A DNA stretch of 64,000 nt, from the NCBI GenBank assembly GCA_050633325.1, contig JBOEGH010000007.1:1-64000 (forward strand), written 5' to 3'. This document shows positions 42,442-51,732 of the stretch, in pieces. The first letter of the stretch is position 1; each line of letters opens with the position of its first letter. The translations under genes were made by a program, and so were the position numbers. The DNA is from UBA1672 sp050633325. Its GTDB lineage: Bacteria; Pseudomonadota; Alphaproteobacteria; Micavibrionales; Micavibrionaceae. The notes below the pieces were generated by a model that ran no database searches, had not been told where the DNA came from, and was given only the letters and a program-made list of their open reading frames with translations.

Positions 42442-43537
42442 TACCTTGCTCTGCACGTATTTGATCGCGTAGATTATCTATCGGCAGTGACTTTTTACCA
42501 TCTTTATAGTGCCAATATGTCCAACCATTACATGATTGCGCATCTTGTACCGCAGCACCCATTTTGTGAATTGACCCGCGCAAGTTATCGATGCGGTTTT
42601 GAACGATTATAGAACCATCTGCATGTACAGTTGCTTTGTGGCGTTTCTTTGAGTCCGTTAATATTGCTCCTGGCTCCAGAAGGCCACGCTCAATAAGTGA
42701 TCCAAAGGGAACACGTGGTAACTCACGCTTAGGCTTAGTTTCTATAAGATTATCTTTTAAGGGGTCTATTGCTGCTATACGTTTTTTTGCATAATCGGCA
42801 TATACTTCATCGCGCTCCAGACCAATGAAAGATCTTCCAAGTTTTTTGGCAACTGCACCCGTTGTTCCTGTTCCGAAAAACGGGTCAAGAACGGTGTCAC
42901 CTTTACGAGTGGAGGCCATGATAACCCGGCTGAGTAGTGCCTCTGGTTTTTGTGTAGGGTGTGCTTTTTTGCCGTTTTCGTCTTTCAAACGTTCTGCACC
43001 TGTGCAAAGCGGTAAGTACCAGTCGCTACGCATTTGAAGGTCTTCGTTAAGTGCCTTCATTGAATCGTAATTAAAGTAGTATTTTGATTTTTGCGATTTA
43101 GATGCCCATATCATTGTTTCATGTGCATTTGTAAACCGTCTACCGCGGAAATTGGGCATTGGATTGGATTTACGCCAGATTATATCATTAAGTATCCAAA
43201 ACCCCATATCTTGAAGAATATAGCCAAGACGGAAAATGTTGTGATAACTGCCTATAACCCAGATAGAACCGTCTTCTGTTAATGTATCGCGCGCTGCACC
43301 TAACCATTCACGGGTAAAATCATCATAAGCTTGCAAGCTTTGGAATTGATCCCAGTCATTATCAACCGCATCAACTTTGGAGTCATTAGGGCGGTGGAGG
43401 TCACCACCAAGTTGTAAGTTATAAGGTGGGTCGGCAAAAATACAATCAACAGATCCTTTAGGAACTGTGCGCATATTTTCAACGCAGTCACCTACTAGAA
43501 TTGTCTCTGTGGGTAAATCTTTTTTCTGACTCGACAT
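42434..43537 (-). CDS. ccrM: CcrM-type adenine DNA methyltransferase (GANTC)
   Basis: An N6-adenine methyltransferase of the beta group, about 367 aa. DPPY is at 36-39 in IFADPPYNLQLGGDLHRPND, and the SAM motif is LDPFFGTGTTGAVAKKLGR. The C-terminal 90 residues (VPFGSLIERGLLEPG and QSCNGWTYWHYKDGKKSL) form the extra domain specific to CcrM, which methylates GANTC once per cell cycle. The ATG at 43537 is chosen because AAGG lies eight bases upstream; a GTG lies three codons before. It follows rnhB, the usual neighbour. The upstream 108 bases hold four GANTC sites. Confidence 0.96.
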   Translation of the reverse strand: MSSQKKDLPTETILVGDCVENMRTVPKGSVDCIFADPPYNLQLGGDLHRPNDSKVDAVDNDWDQFQSLQAYDDFTREWLGAARDTLTEDGSIWVIGSYHNIFRLGYILQDMGFWILNDIIWRKSNPMPNFRGRRFTNAHETMIWASKSQKSKYYFNYDSMKALNEDLQMRSDWYLPLCTGAERLKDENGKKAHPTQKPEALLSRVIMASTRKGDTVLDPFFGTGTTGAVAKKLGRSFIGLERDEVYADYAKKRIAAIDPLKDNLIETKPKRELPRVPFGSLIERGLLEPGAILTDSKKRHKATVHADGSIIVQNRIDNLRGSIHKMGAAVQDAQSCNGWTYWHYKDGKKSLPIDNLRDQIRAEQGNA

Positions 43538-43546
43538 ATCAATCAC

Positions 43547-43654
43547 CTTATGAAAGTTAGGATCGAATCATGATTCATTATTGACTCTGGGTCAAGCAAA
43601 AAAGTTATTATTTTGTGCAGACTCAATGTCTTATATGGATTTTATTACCTTAAA
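43547..43654 (-). promoter_or_regulatory. ccrM promoter region with GANTC cluster
   Basis: On the minus strand TTGACC (43595-43590) is a good -35 and CATGAT (43572-43567) a weak -10 at 17-base spacing. GANTC sites lie at 43565-43569, 43572-43576, 43583-43587 and 43620-43624; the first three are on or between the promoter elements. A fifth is at 43675-43679 inside rnhB. TTGAC and GTCAA around 43581-43595 also form an inverted repeat. Confidence 0.6.
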
Positions 43655-44263
43655 CTATTGTTGTGATTCAATAAATCTTTTAACCGGGGCAAAACTCTTG
43701 CGGTGGTGAGGGGTTATACCGTGTATTTCTATTGCTTCGCGATGTTGTTTAGTTGGGTAACCTGAATTACTTTCCCAACCGTAGTGGGGGTATTGCTTTG
43801 ATAGTTCAAGCATTACTTTATCCCTGTGTACTTTGGCAATAATAGATGCGGCAGCAATGGTTTTGGATTTAGAATCCCCCTTAACAACCGTAATTGTATT
43901 TGAACTTAAAGTAGGGGCTTTGTTACCATCCACCAAAGCGTGATCAATGTTGCTCAATTTGTCATGCGCTTCTTTCATTGCCTTTAGTGATGCTTGTAAT
44001 ATGTTGATATCATCAATTTCCCTAGGTGATATTTCTGAAATAGCATAAGGGAAGTGTGTAACTATATAATCGTACATCTCATTACGTTTCTTTGCAGATA
44101 TTTTTTTACTGTCTGTGATTTCACTTATGAAACTTAACGTGCGTTTATTTGCGGGAATTATAACGCATGCGGCTACTACCGGTCCTGATAAAGGGCCGCG
44201 GCCAACCTCGTCCAGCCCGCAAACTATACCTTCATATTGATCCTCTAAAGAAAAGTCTGCCAT
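43655..44263 (-). CDS. rnhB: Ribonuclease HII
   Basis: A 202-aa enzyme that removes ribonucleotides from DNA and RNA primers. GLDEVGRGPLSGPVVAACVI (about 16-35) carries two acidic catalytic residues, and HALVDGNKAP with GDSKSKTIAAASIIAKVHRD completes the site. Its ATG overlaps the pepN stop by one base (TAATG). The rnhB-ccrM order is common in alphaproteobacteria. Confidence 0.96.
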   Translation of the reverse strand: MADFSLEDQYEGIVCGLDEVGRGPLSGPVVAACVIIPANKRTLSFISEITDSKKISAKKRNEMYDYIVTHFPYAISEISPREIDDINILQASLKAMKEAHDKLSNIDHALVDGNKAPTLSSNTITVVKGDSKSKTIAAASIIAKVHRDKVMLELSKQYPHYGWESNSGYPTKQHREAIEIHGITPHHRKSFAPVKRFIESQQ

Positions 44264-46857
44264 TATTGATTAAGGCTTTTGCTTGCTATTTCAAAAATGT
44301 CCGGTGCAATATTATCTATTTCCAGAATATCTTTTAAAGCTTGCTTCATCATTATTTGTCGATCAGGCGTGTACGATTTCCATGATCTCATAGGTGTTAG
44401 AAGGCGAGCGGCTATTTGAGGGTTAATGGTGTTTAACTCAACAATAGCATCACGTAAGAATGCATAACCTGAACCATCTGTCGCATGGAAACGTACAGGG
44501 TTATTCATTGCAAATGCAGAAAATAGAGAGCGTACACGATTAGGATTCTTAATATTGAAGTCTTCGTGTTCTCTCAGGCTTTTTACAACTTGCATAGTTT
44601 TAGGTAGGTGTATTTGAGACTGAGCACTAAACCATTTATCTATTACAAGTGGATAGTCTTTATAGCGTGCATAAAAATCATTAACTATTTCATGATTTAC
44701 CGCGCCATTAAGCGCACAGCCCAAGTACAATCCAGCCATTCTATCGGTCATGTTATTTGCTGCTTCATAATGTTCCTTACAACGCTGCGCATCTTCATCT
44801 GTAAGTTTGTTAGACAAAATCATAAGGGCAGTATTTTGTAAGGTTCGTTGCCCCATTGCTTCTGCCGTAATTGAGAAGTCTTCACCTGTGCGGTTATTGT
44901 CATATATTTCTCTTAATATTGACGAGAAGTTATCTGTAATAGAATTTAATATAATCTCACGTGCATCGTGAATTGCTTGAGGGTCTATGACATCGTGGTT
45001 TTGACTTATGCTCGAAATATCAGGGACGCTTATCGCACGTGCCATTAATGCTTTGTCTGATTTTGCATCGTTAGCTTTATCCAGCAATCTTTTATAGACT
45101 TCCATGAATGATTGGTCTGGTGCTTCGCCGGTATCTATTATTTTGTTTATAGTGCGTAAATAATATGTTTGTCCCGCTTCCCATCTGTTGAAGCCGTCAC
45201 TGTCGCTAACCATTAAGAATTTTAGATCATCATCGGTTAGTTCACTTGTTAGTTTTACCGGTGCTGAAAAATTACGCAAAATTGATGGTCTAGGCTTCTC
45301 CTTTACATTAGGGATTACAAGATGTGTTTCGTCATTATCAAATAAGATTGTATGTTCAGGCACAATATCATTCCCATCAGCCCCCACTAACCCCAAGACG
45401 ATCGGCATCATCATCGGTTCTTTATCTATTTGTCCCGGAGTATCGGGAGTTCTTTGATATAGACTTACTTTGTAAAGCTCTTCTTTTTCATCATATTCAC
45501 CTTTAAAAGTTACTTCAGGTGTGCCAGCTTGCGAATACCATAATTTGAATTGGGACAAATCAACACCACTTGCATCTTCCATTGCTTGAACAAAGTCGTC
45601 ACACGTTACTGCTTGACCATCGTGGCGTTCGAAGTATAAGTCCGTTCCTTTACGGTAGTTTTCTGCACCTAATATTGTGTGCATCATGCGTATTATTTCT
45701 GCACCTTTTTCATATACAGTCATTGTATAGAAATTATTTATTTCTATATAGTTATCCGGGCGAATAGGGTGCGCAAGGGGTGAGGCATCCTCGGCAAATT
45801 GAAAGCGCCTAAGGTGCGTAACATCATCAATGCGTTGTACATCGCGTGAGTGTGTGTCACTTGAAAACTCTTGATCGCGGAATACTGTTAGCCCTTCTTT
45901 TAAGGAGAGTTGGAACCAATCACGGCAGGTTACTCTGTTACCGCTCCAATTGTGAAAATATTCGTGGGCTATCACACCTTCTACACGCATAAAATCTTGA
46001 TCCGTTGCGGTTTCTTGTTGTGCCAGAACAAGAGCAGTGTTGAATATATTAAGCGATTTATTCTCCATCGCGCCCATATTGAAATCACTTACAGCGACAA
46101 TATTGAATATATCAAGATCATACTCCAGACCGTAAATTTCCTCATCCCATGTCATTGAGCGTTTAAGGCTGTCCATTGCATGATCACATTGCCCCTCATC
46201 TCCGTGGCGCACATAGATATAAAGGTCTACTTCACGTCCTGAGGCAGTCGTAAATGTGTCATGAATATGTGTTAAATCACCAACGACTAATGCGAATAGG
46301 TAACATGGTTTTAAGTGTGGGTCTTCCCAAACGGTAAAGTGACGATCTTCTCCTGCCTCGCCGCCATCTGTGCGGTTTCCATTTGATAATAATACCGGAT
46401 ATTTCTTATCTGCTTCAACGCGCACGGTGAACGTGGTCATAACATCAGGACGGTCAGGGTAATATGTTATACGACGAAAACCTTCTGCCTCACATTGTGT
46501 GCAATATGTTCCACCAGAGTTATATAAACCTTCTAGACGTGTATTAAGTTCAGGATATATTTTTGTCTTAATTGTTAATGTGAATTGATCTTTATTCGGA
46601 ACTTCTAATGTAATGCCATCGTCAGTTTTATCGTATTGAGACAATTCTTGGTTATCGATAGATATACCAATTATTTCAAGGTCTTCGCCATGCAAATAGA
46701 TTGTTTGTTCTGTTTGGTTTTTACGTTTATATGACGTAGTGGCTGTTACAATAGTGTAGCCATCATGTATATCAAAATTTAAATACAGATTTTCAATATC
46801 AAAAGGAAATGGGGTGTAGTCTTTAAGATAAATAGTCTTGGGAGCATCTGTTTTCAT
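44263..46857 (-). CDS. pepN: Aminopeptidase N (M1 family)
   Basis: An 864-aa zinc aminopeptidase that trims N-terminal residues from peptides in the cytoplasm. The substrate-binding GAMEN is at 262-266 and the zinc motif HEYFHNW at 298-304, followed by the third ligand in KEGLTVFRDQEF. Four-domain length matches E. coli PepN. It is the first gene of a pepN-rnhB-ccrM-folB run on the minus strand. Confidence 0.97.
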   Translation of the reverse strand: MKTDAPKTIYLKDYTPFPFDIENLYLNFDIHDGYTIVTATTSYKRKNQTEQTIYLHGEDLEIIGISIDNQELSQYDKTDDGITLEVPNKDQFTLTIKTKIYPELNTRLEGLYNSGGTYCTQCEAEGFRRITYYPDRPDVMTTFTVRVEADKKYPVLLSNGNRTDGGEAGEDRHFTVWEDPHLKPCYLFALVVGDLTHIHDTFTTASGREVDLYIYVRHGDEGQCDHAMDSLKRSMTWDEEIYGLEYDLDIFNIVAVSDFNMGAMENKSLNIFNTALVLAQQETATDQDFMRVEGVIAHEYFHNWSGNRVTCRDWFQLSLKEGLTVFRDQEFSSDTHSRDVQRIDDVTHLRRFQFAEDASPLAHPIRPDNYIEINNFYTMTVYEKGAEIIRMMHTILGAENYRKGTDLYFERHDGQAVTCDDFVQAMEDASGVDLSQFKLWYSQAGTPEVTFKGEYDEKEELYKVSLYQRTPDTPGQIDKEPMMMPIVLGLVGADGNDIVPEHTILFDNDETHLVIPNVKEKPRPSILRNFSAPVKLTSELTDDDLKFLMVSDSDGFNRWEAGQTYYLRTINKIIDTGEAPDQSFMEVYKRLLDKANDAKSDKALMARAISVPDISSISQNHDVIDPQAIHDAREIILNSITDNFSSILREIYDNNRTGEDFSITAEAMGQRTLQNTALMILSNKLTDEDAQRCKEHYEAANNMTDRMAGLYLGCALNGAVNHEIVNDFYARYKDYPLVIDKWFSAQSQIHLPKTMQVVKSLREHEDFNIKNPNRVRSLFSAFAMNNPVRFHATDGSGYAFLRDAIVELNTINPQIAARLLTPMRSWKSYTPDRQIMMKQALKDILEIDNIAPDIFEIASKSLNQ

Positions 46858-46921
46858 TTTGTTACCTTTTGATTCGAATAATCAATATAATGGATCAAAA
46901 GGTGCTTGATGCAAAGAGGGT

Positions 46922-48058
46922 TTAAGCGTCTATAACCATGTCATTACGATGTATAATTTCTGTTCTACCAGCATAGCCCAAAACATCAATTACATCAGAG
47001 CTGCGTACACCAATAATTCTTGTTGCTTCACCTGCATCATAGGCACTGATACCCATGCCGATTTTTGCTCCACCTTGATCTGTTATTTTTATAACATCAC
47101 CACGTTTGAAATCCCCGGATATTTGTTTAACACCAACAGGAAGCAAGCTCTTACCACTTTGTAATGCCGTTAATGCGCCGTCATCAATTGTTATGTTTCC
47201 TTTAGGATTCATATGCGCGCTAAGCCAAGTTTTACGCGCATTTTTATCGCATTCCTTTGCAACGAACAATGTAGATTTTTTATTAGCGTCATCATATAGG
47301 TTAGAAAGGGTATGGTTATCCTTTCCATTGGTGATGATTAAATTTATACCTGATTTTGTCGCCGCTTGGGCGGCTTCAATTTTACTTTTCATTCCACCTG
47401 TACTTAGTCCTGCAATTGCATCACCTGCCATTTGTGTATGTTCATCAGTAAGGTTTTCAATTAATTGTATGTGGGTTGCCTGTGGATTAATGTCTGGATT
47501 ATCTGTGTATAATCCATCTGTGGTTGATAGTATTATGACAGTGTCAGCAAGGATCATCTGCGCCACTCTGACACTTAGTCTATCATTGTCTCCGAACCTT
47601 ATCTCTTCAGTAGAGACTGTGTCGTTCTCGTTAATAATAGGGACTATGCCACTTTCTAACAGAGTGTGAAGTGTCTCACGTGCATTAAGGTTCATGCGTC
47701 GGTTCTCTGTCTCACTCATGGTCAATAGAACCTGTGCTGCCGTTATCCCTTGCTTTTTAAATGCGTTAAAATATCCGTTAAATAAATGATATTGGCCAAC
47801 TGCTGATGCGGCTTGTTTTTTGGCTAGTGGTATTGAATTTGGAGAAATATCAGCGGGAATGTTTAATGCCTTGCGCCCTAAGGCAACTCCTCCTGATGAT
47901 ACTATTACAATCTTCTTCCCTTGGTCTTTTAACTTCTTTATATCTTGGGCAAGGGTATCCATCCAAGGGTGGTTTGCCTGATCAAGGCTTTCTCCACGAA
48001 CAAGCACAGAACCAATTTTAATAACTATAAGGTTTGCATTATCAATGACTGATCTCAT
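46922..48058 (-). CDS. proB: Glutamate 5-kinase
   Basis: A 378-aa kinase that starts proline synthesis. The amino-acid-kinase fold begins IVIKIGSVLVRGES and has VIVSSGGVALGR, NENDTVSTEEIRFGDNDRLS and STGGMKSKIEAAQAA. A C-terminal PUA domain (about 275-370) is present. Its start overlaps the obgE stop by four bases (ATGA). The next enzyme, ProA, is encoded 16 kb away. Confidence 0.97.
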   Translation of the reverse strand: MRSVIDNANLIVIKIGSVLVRGESLDQANHPWMDTLAQDIKKLKDQGKKIVIVSSGGVALGRKALNIPADISPNSIPLAKKQAASAVGQYHLFNGYFNAFKKQGITAAQVLLTMSETENRRMNLNARETLHTLLESGIVPIINENDTVSTEEIRFGDNDRLSVRVAQMILADTVIILSTTDGLYTDNPDINPQATHIQLIENLTDEHTQMAGDAIAGLSTGGMKSKIEAAQAATKSGINLIITNGKDNHTLSNLYDDANKKSTLFVAKECDKNARKTWLSAHMNPKGNITIDDGALTALQSGKSLLPVGVKQISGDFKRGDVIKITDQGGAKIGMGISAYDAGEATRIIGVRSSDVIDVLGYAGRTEIIHRNDMVIDA

Positions 48059-49086
48059 GATGGGTCAAAACCTGTATCTTCTATGCCTTCGCCGTATTTC
48101 TCTCTATATACAATTTCTGCAAGCTTATAGAGAATGTTCTTTGTGTTCTCTCCTGAAACCGCAGACATAATATAAACTTTTTTGCCTATTTCATTTTCTA
48201 GCATTTGCGCTTGATCATTGGACAGTTCTTCGCCAAGGGCATCTGCCTTATTAATGACTACAATTTCCAATCTGTTCTCCAGATCACAGCCATATTCTTT
48301 TAATTCATGGCGGATGGTTTTGTAATCTTTAACGATATCATCTTGCGTGCAATCAATAACATGCAATAACACGGATGTGCGCTCCACATGGCCAAGGAAG
48401 CGATCACCAAGGCCTTGCCCCTCATGCGCACCTTCAATAATGCCAGGAATGTCCGCAATTACAAAATCTCTGTCACCTACCTTAACCACGCCTAAATTCG
48501 GATGAAGCGTGGTGAATGGGTAGTCTGCGATCTTAGGCTTCGCATTCGAACAAGCAGCAAGAAAAGTTGATTTCCCAGCATTTGGTAAACCAACAAGGCC
48601 GACATCCGCAATCAGTTTTAGACGTAACCATACTGCCATTTCTTGTGATGGCCAGCCAGGGGTGAACTTACGTGGGGCTTGGTTAGTTGCACTTTTGTAA
48701 TGTGCATTTCCATATCCGCCATCGCCACCTTTTAGGAATTTAATTATTTGGCCTTCTTCCGTTAAATCGGCAAGAACCGTGTCTTTTTCATCATCAACTA
48801 TTTCAGTTCCAACAGGAACTTTTATAATCAGATCATCACCGCTAGGACCAGTTCTGTTGCGTCCTGATCCATGTTTTCCATGTTCTGCGCGATAGTGTTG
48901 CTGATAACGAAAGTCAATTAGCGTGTTAAGTGTCTCAACGGCCTGAAAATATATATCACCGCCTTTGCCACCATTGCCTCCGCTAGGACCCCCGAATGCT
49001 ATGTTCTTTTCACGGTGAAATGCAACGCAACCAGGTCCGCCTTTGCCGCTTTCCAAATATATTTTTGCTTCATCTAAAAATTTCAT
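48055..49086 (-). CDS. obgE: GTPase ObgE/CgtA
   Basis: A 343-aa essential GTPase linked to large-subunit assembly and stress control. The glycine-rich Obg fold occupies about 1-158 (GPGCVAFHREKNIAFGGPSG, GGKGGDIYFQ, GKHGSGRNRTG). The G domain has GLPNAGKSTFLAAC, the switch DYPFTTLHPNLGVV, DIPGIIEGAHEG and NKAD. It follows rpmA after an intervening terminator-like hairpin and overlaps proB. Confidence 0.97.
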   Translation of the reverse strand: MKFLDEAKIYLESGKGGPGCVAFHREKNIAFGGPSGGNGGKGGDIYFQAVETLNTLIDFRYQQHYRAEHGKHGSGRNRTGPSGDDLIIKVPVGTEIVDDEKDTVLADLTEEGQIIKFLKGGDGGYGNAHYKSATNQAPRKFTPGWPSQEMAVWLRLKLIADVGLVGLPNAGKSTFLAACSNAKPKIADYPFTTLHPNLGVVKVGDRDFVIADIPGIIEGAHEGQGLGDRFLGHVERTSVLLHVIDCTQDDIVKDYKTIRHELKEYGCDLENRLEIVVINKADALGEELSNDQAQMLENEIGKKVYIMSAVSGENTKNILYKLAEIVYREKYGEGIEDTGFDPS

Positions 49087-49121
49087 AGTAATTATTCTTT
49101 TTGCTTATTAATCGGAGGCCA

Positions 49122-49155
49122 ATAAAAAAGGGGAAGGCATATTCTGCTCCCCCTT
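49122..49155 (-). terminator. Terminator or attenuator between rpmA and obgE
   Basis: On the minus strand AAGGGGGA (49155-49148) pairs with TTCCCCTT (49135-49128), with one G-U pair, and is followed by a run of Ts down to 49124. It would reduce read-through from the two ribosomal-protein genes into obgE-proB. Confidence 0.78.
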
Positions 49156-49182
49156 ATAAATTATATATACTCAATAAAGAGG

Positions 49183-49467
49183 TTATTCAGCGGCTTGTGC
49201 TGTTGAACCATCATTTGCCGGTACGATATTTACAACTGATCTGTCGCCTTTACCTTTTGTGAAAAGAACTTCACCTTCAAGTAGTGCGAAGATTGTGTGG
49301 TCTTTACCAAGGCCAACATTCTTGCCTGGCTGCCATTTAGTACCACGTTGACGAACGATTATGTTACCTGCCAATACAGATTCGCCGCCATACTTTTTAA
49401 TACCTAGTCGACGACCAACCGAATCACGACCGTTTCTGGAACTACCACCTGCTTTTTTATGTGCCAT
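49183..49467 (-). CDS. rpmA: 50S ribosomal protein L27
   Basis: A 94-aa ribosomal protein near the peptidyl-transferase centre. It begins MAHKKAGGSSRNGRDSVGRR and has the diagnostic GNIIVRQRGTKWQPGKNVGL. The N-terminus has no cleavable extension of the Firmicutes type. It is 39 bases after rplU and precedes a terminator-like hairpin. Confidence 0.98.
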   Translation of the reverse strand: MAHKKAGGSSRNGRDSVGRRLGIKKYGGESVLAGNIIVRQRGTKWQPGKNVGLGKDHTIFALLEGEVLFTKGKGDRSVVNIVPANDGSTAQAAE

Positions 49468-49506
49468 TATTTATCTCCTGATTAAATTGCGTGCGATAAT
49501 CTAAAA

Positions 49507-49821
49507 TTATGCCGCTTTGATGTTTGTGATTTGAATCATTGTAAGGTCTTGACGGTGACCTTTTTTACGACGGTAATTTTGACGACGCTTCTTTTTGAAT
49601 ACGGTAATTTTTGGACCACGTGTCTGTCTTACCAAAGTAGCTTCCACTGTAGCACCTTTAACCAAAGGCTCACCAATTTTTGATGTTTTACCGTCTGCGA
49701 CCATCAACACTTCATCAAGTGTAATTTTTGAACCATCTTCACCTTCAAGTTTTTCAACAAGAAGTTTGTCGTCTTTTTGTACTTTATACTGTTTTCCACC
49801 AGTTTTAATAACCGCAAACAT
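49507..49821 (-). CDS. rplU: 50S ribosomal protein L21
   Basis: A 104-aa large-subunit protein. The start is the ATG at 49821, giving MFAVIKTGGKQYKVQKDDKL; a longer frame exists upstream but no L21 has that extension. The C-terminal part FKKKRRQNYRRKKGHRQ is diagnostic. It starts the rplU-rpmA-obgE-proB run. A promoter about 93 bases upstream gives a leader of roughly 85 bases. Confidence 0.97.
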   Translation of the reverse strand: MFAVIKTGGKQYKVQKDDKLLVEKLEGEDGSKITLDEVLMVADGKTSKIGEPLVKGATVEATLVRQTRGPKITVFKKKRRQNYRRKKGHRQDLTMIQITNIKAA

Positions 49822-49913
49822 CGCTTTAATCCGTTTTAATTGTGTGTTTTCATTTTTGTTAGTTTTACAACAGCCCAAACTCAAACCAGAGTCTTTCACG
49901 TCGTAGGCGATGG

Positions 49914-49942
49914 AAATAACCATATTCACCGCTTAGTGTCAA
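49914..49942 (-). promoter_or_regulatory. Promoter of rplU-rpmA
   Basis: On the minus strand a perfect TTGACA (49942-49937) is followed, after 17 bases, by TTATTT (49919-49914). The expected start near 49907 leaves an 85-base leader before the rplU ATG. Confidence 0.55.
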
Positions 49943-49963
49943 GAAATAACATGATAATAATAG

Positions 49964-50863
49964 TTACTTTCTATTTAATTTACCGAGGATACCATGTTTA
50001 GATGATGTAATGATAGAAATAATTAGGAATAATCCTGAATATAGCGCAATGACAGATGCACTGTTTACTGTTGCGTCAAAACCAATCCACAAAGGCAGTA
50101 AGGCAGATGACAGATACCCAGATATTGCGCAAATAACAGATATGACAGCACTAAGAAGTATCTGATTGACCATATTATCACAATACATTCGGGCTGCTGC
50201 TGCCGGACATATAAATAAGGCTATTACCAATATTGATCCTGTGGCTTCAAAACAGGCTACGGCTATTAATGCGGTTAGAATCAGTAATATTAATTTGAAC
50301 AAATAGGGCTTGTAACCGATTACCTCAGAATATAGGGAGTCAAAAGTTGTCAGCCTTAATTCCTTGAAAAAAGTAAATAAGAAGATAATGGTAATAATCA
50401 ACAATGCAAATAAGGTTTTAATTTGTGTGGGCATGGAATCCCATTCAAAGGGTTCGGACCAGTATGTTAACTCTAAAGCACCGTAAAGCACGTGTTGTGT
50501 ATCTAAGTGTATTCGTGAACCCACTTGTGTTTCAAGCAATACTACACCAAGGGCGAACATGGCCGTGAATACTGCGCCAATTGCTGCTCCTTGCTCTATA
50601 CCTCCCCATCGTTGGAAAATGTAGACCAGTAACACTGCGATCATTGCTGATATTAATGCTCCGCTCATAACGTATATTATACTGAATGATCCTGATAAAA
50701 GTACGCCGACCACAATACCGGGTAGAACGGAATGTGATATAGCATCTATCATGACAGCTTGTTTAGTTAATACGAGAAAGCTACCAAGTATTGCACAAAG
50801 CACGCTTGCCAAGGTCACAATGACCATGGCGGGGAAATCTATGATAAAGAACTGATCAAACAT
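49964..50863 (-). CDS. sitD: Manganese/iron ABC transporter permease (SitD-like)
   Basis: A membrane protein of about 299 aa with eight or nine helices, of the ABC-3 permease family (ZnuB/MntB/SitCD). ILGSFLVLTKQAVMIDAISH and SVLPGIVVGVLLSG are family motifs. The ATG at 50863 is chosen because AGAGG is five bases upstream; it overlaps the sitC stop by eight bases. Having two consecutive permease genes fits a SitABCD-type importer. Confidence 0.87.
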   Translation of the reverse strand: MFDQFFIIDFPAMVIVTLASVLCAILGSFLVLTKQAVMIDAISHSVLPGIVVGVLLSGSFSIIYVMSGALISAMIAVLLVYIFQRWGGIEQGAAIGAVFTAMFALGVVLLETQVGSRIHLDTQHVLYGALELTYWSEPFEWDSMPTQIKTLFALLIITIIFLFTFFKELRLTTFDSLYSEVIGYKPYLFKLILLILTALIAVACFEATGSILVIALFICPAAAARMYCDNMVNQILLSAVISVICAISGYLSSALLPLWIGFDATVNSASVIALYSGLFLIISIITSSKHGILGKLNRK

Positions 50864-51728
50864 AGGCACCTCTGATGACCTTTATAAGCAGACTAATAGC
50901 AAACAAAGAAAAGGCGACTAAAACAATGGTGGATCCGGTTGGTAAGTCATATATTTCACTAGATATATATACTCCAGCTATACAGCTTACAGATCCTATG
51001 CTGCCTGCTATGGCTGCCATTAGTTCGCTTCGTTGTGTCCATAACCTTGCTGTGATGGCAGGTGTGATAAGGAGGGCTATTATCATTATAAGGCCAACGG
51101 TTTTAAGCCCTGTGCATATAACTAATATCATTAAGAACAGAAGCAGGTGTTCGGTTCTTTTTACATTTAGGCCAAGAAGTTCTGCGTAATCTTTATCAAA
51201 GCATAAGAGGCGTAAGCTTTTAAAATTCACAATAACTAGACAAAGAACTATGCATGATACTGTTCCTAGTAATATCAGATTATCTATTCGTAACCCTGCC
51301 ACTTGGCCTAGCAAGAACGCGTCTAATCCGGCCTTGTTACCTGTATCCATATTTTGAATAATACTTAGAAGTAGGAGGCCCGCACCATAGAAAAAACTCA
51401 TGACGCTGGCGATAGCGGTATCGGAAGACAGTCTTGTTTTGCTTGTAATAAACTGAACTGCTGCCGCCCCCAAATACGCTGTAATAGCAGAGCAAAGTAA
51501 TAATAATGGTAAGAATTTACCGTCATCCAAACCTAATGCAAGGGACACCAAGAATCCTATTCCTACACCGGGTAGGGTTGCATGGGTAACAGCATCAGAA
51601 ATAAGTGCCTGTTTTCTTAATACAAGAAAGCAACCAACCAACCCTGCGGACAGACCTAGTAATGCCGTAGATATAAATACTATGCTTGCATTGTAGTGCT
51701 GAGTGAAAAGAGTTTCGAAGATATCCAT
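50856..51728 (-). CDS. sitC: Manganese/iron ABC transporter permease (SitC-like)
   Basis: A membrane protein of about 290 aa, ABC-3 family, with the motifs LVGCFLVLRKQALISDAVTH and ATLPGVGIGFLVSL. The start is set at the ATG at 51728; a TTG five codons upstream, which overlaps sitB, is the alternative. With SitD it would form a heterodimeric channel. It is downstream of the ATPase gene sitB. Confidence 0.87.
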   Translation of the reverse strand: MDIFETLFTQHYNASIVFISTALLGLSAGLVGCFLVLRKQALISDAVTHATLPGVGIGFLVSLALGLDDGKFLPLLLLCSAITAYLGAAAVQFITSKTRLSSDTAIASVMSFFYGAGLLLLSIIQNMDTGNKAGLDAFLLGQVAGLRIDNLILLGTVSCIVLCLVIVNFKSLRLLCFDKDYAELLGLNVKRTEHLLLFLMILVICTGLKTVGLIMIIALLITPAITARLWTQRSELMAAIAGSIGSVSCIAGVYISSEIYDLPTGSTIVLVAFSLFAISLLIKVIRGAYV

Positions 51729-51732
51729 TAAT

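Noticed and set aside
47106..47669. A 187-codon frame opposite proB
   Set aside because: It is entirely antisense to conserved proB codons, with no independent start signal.
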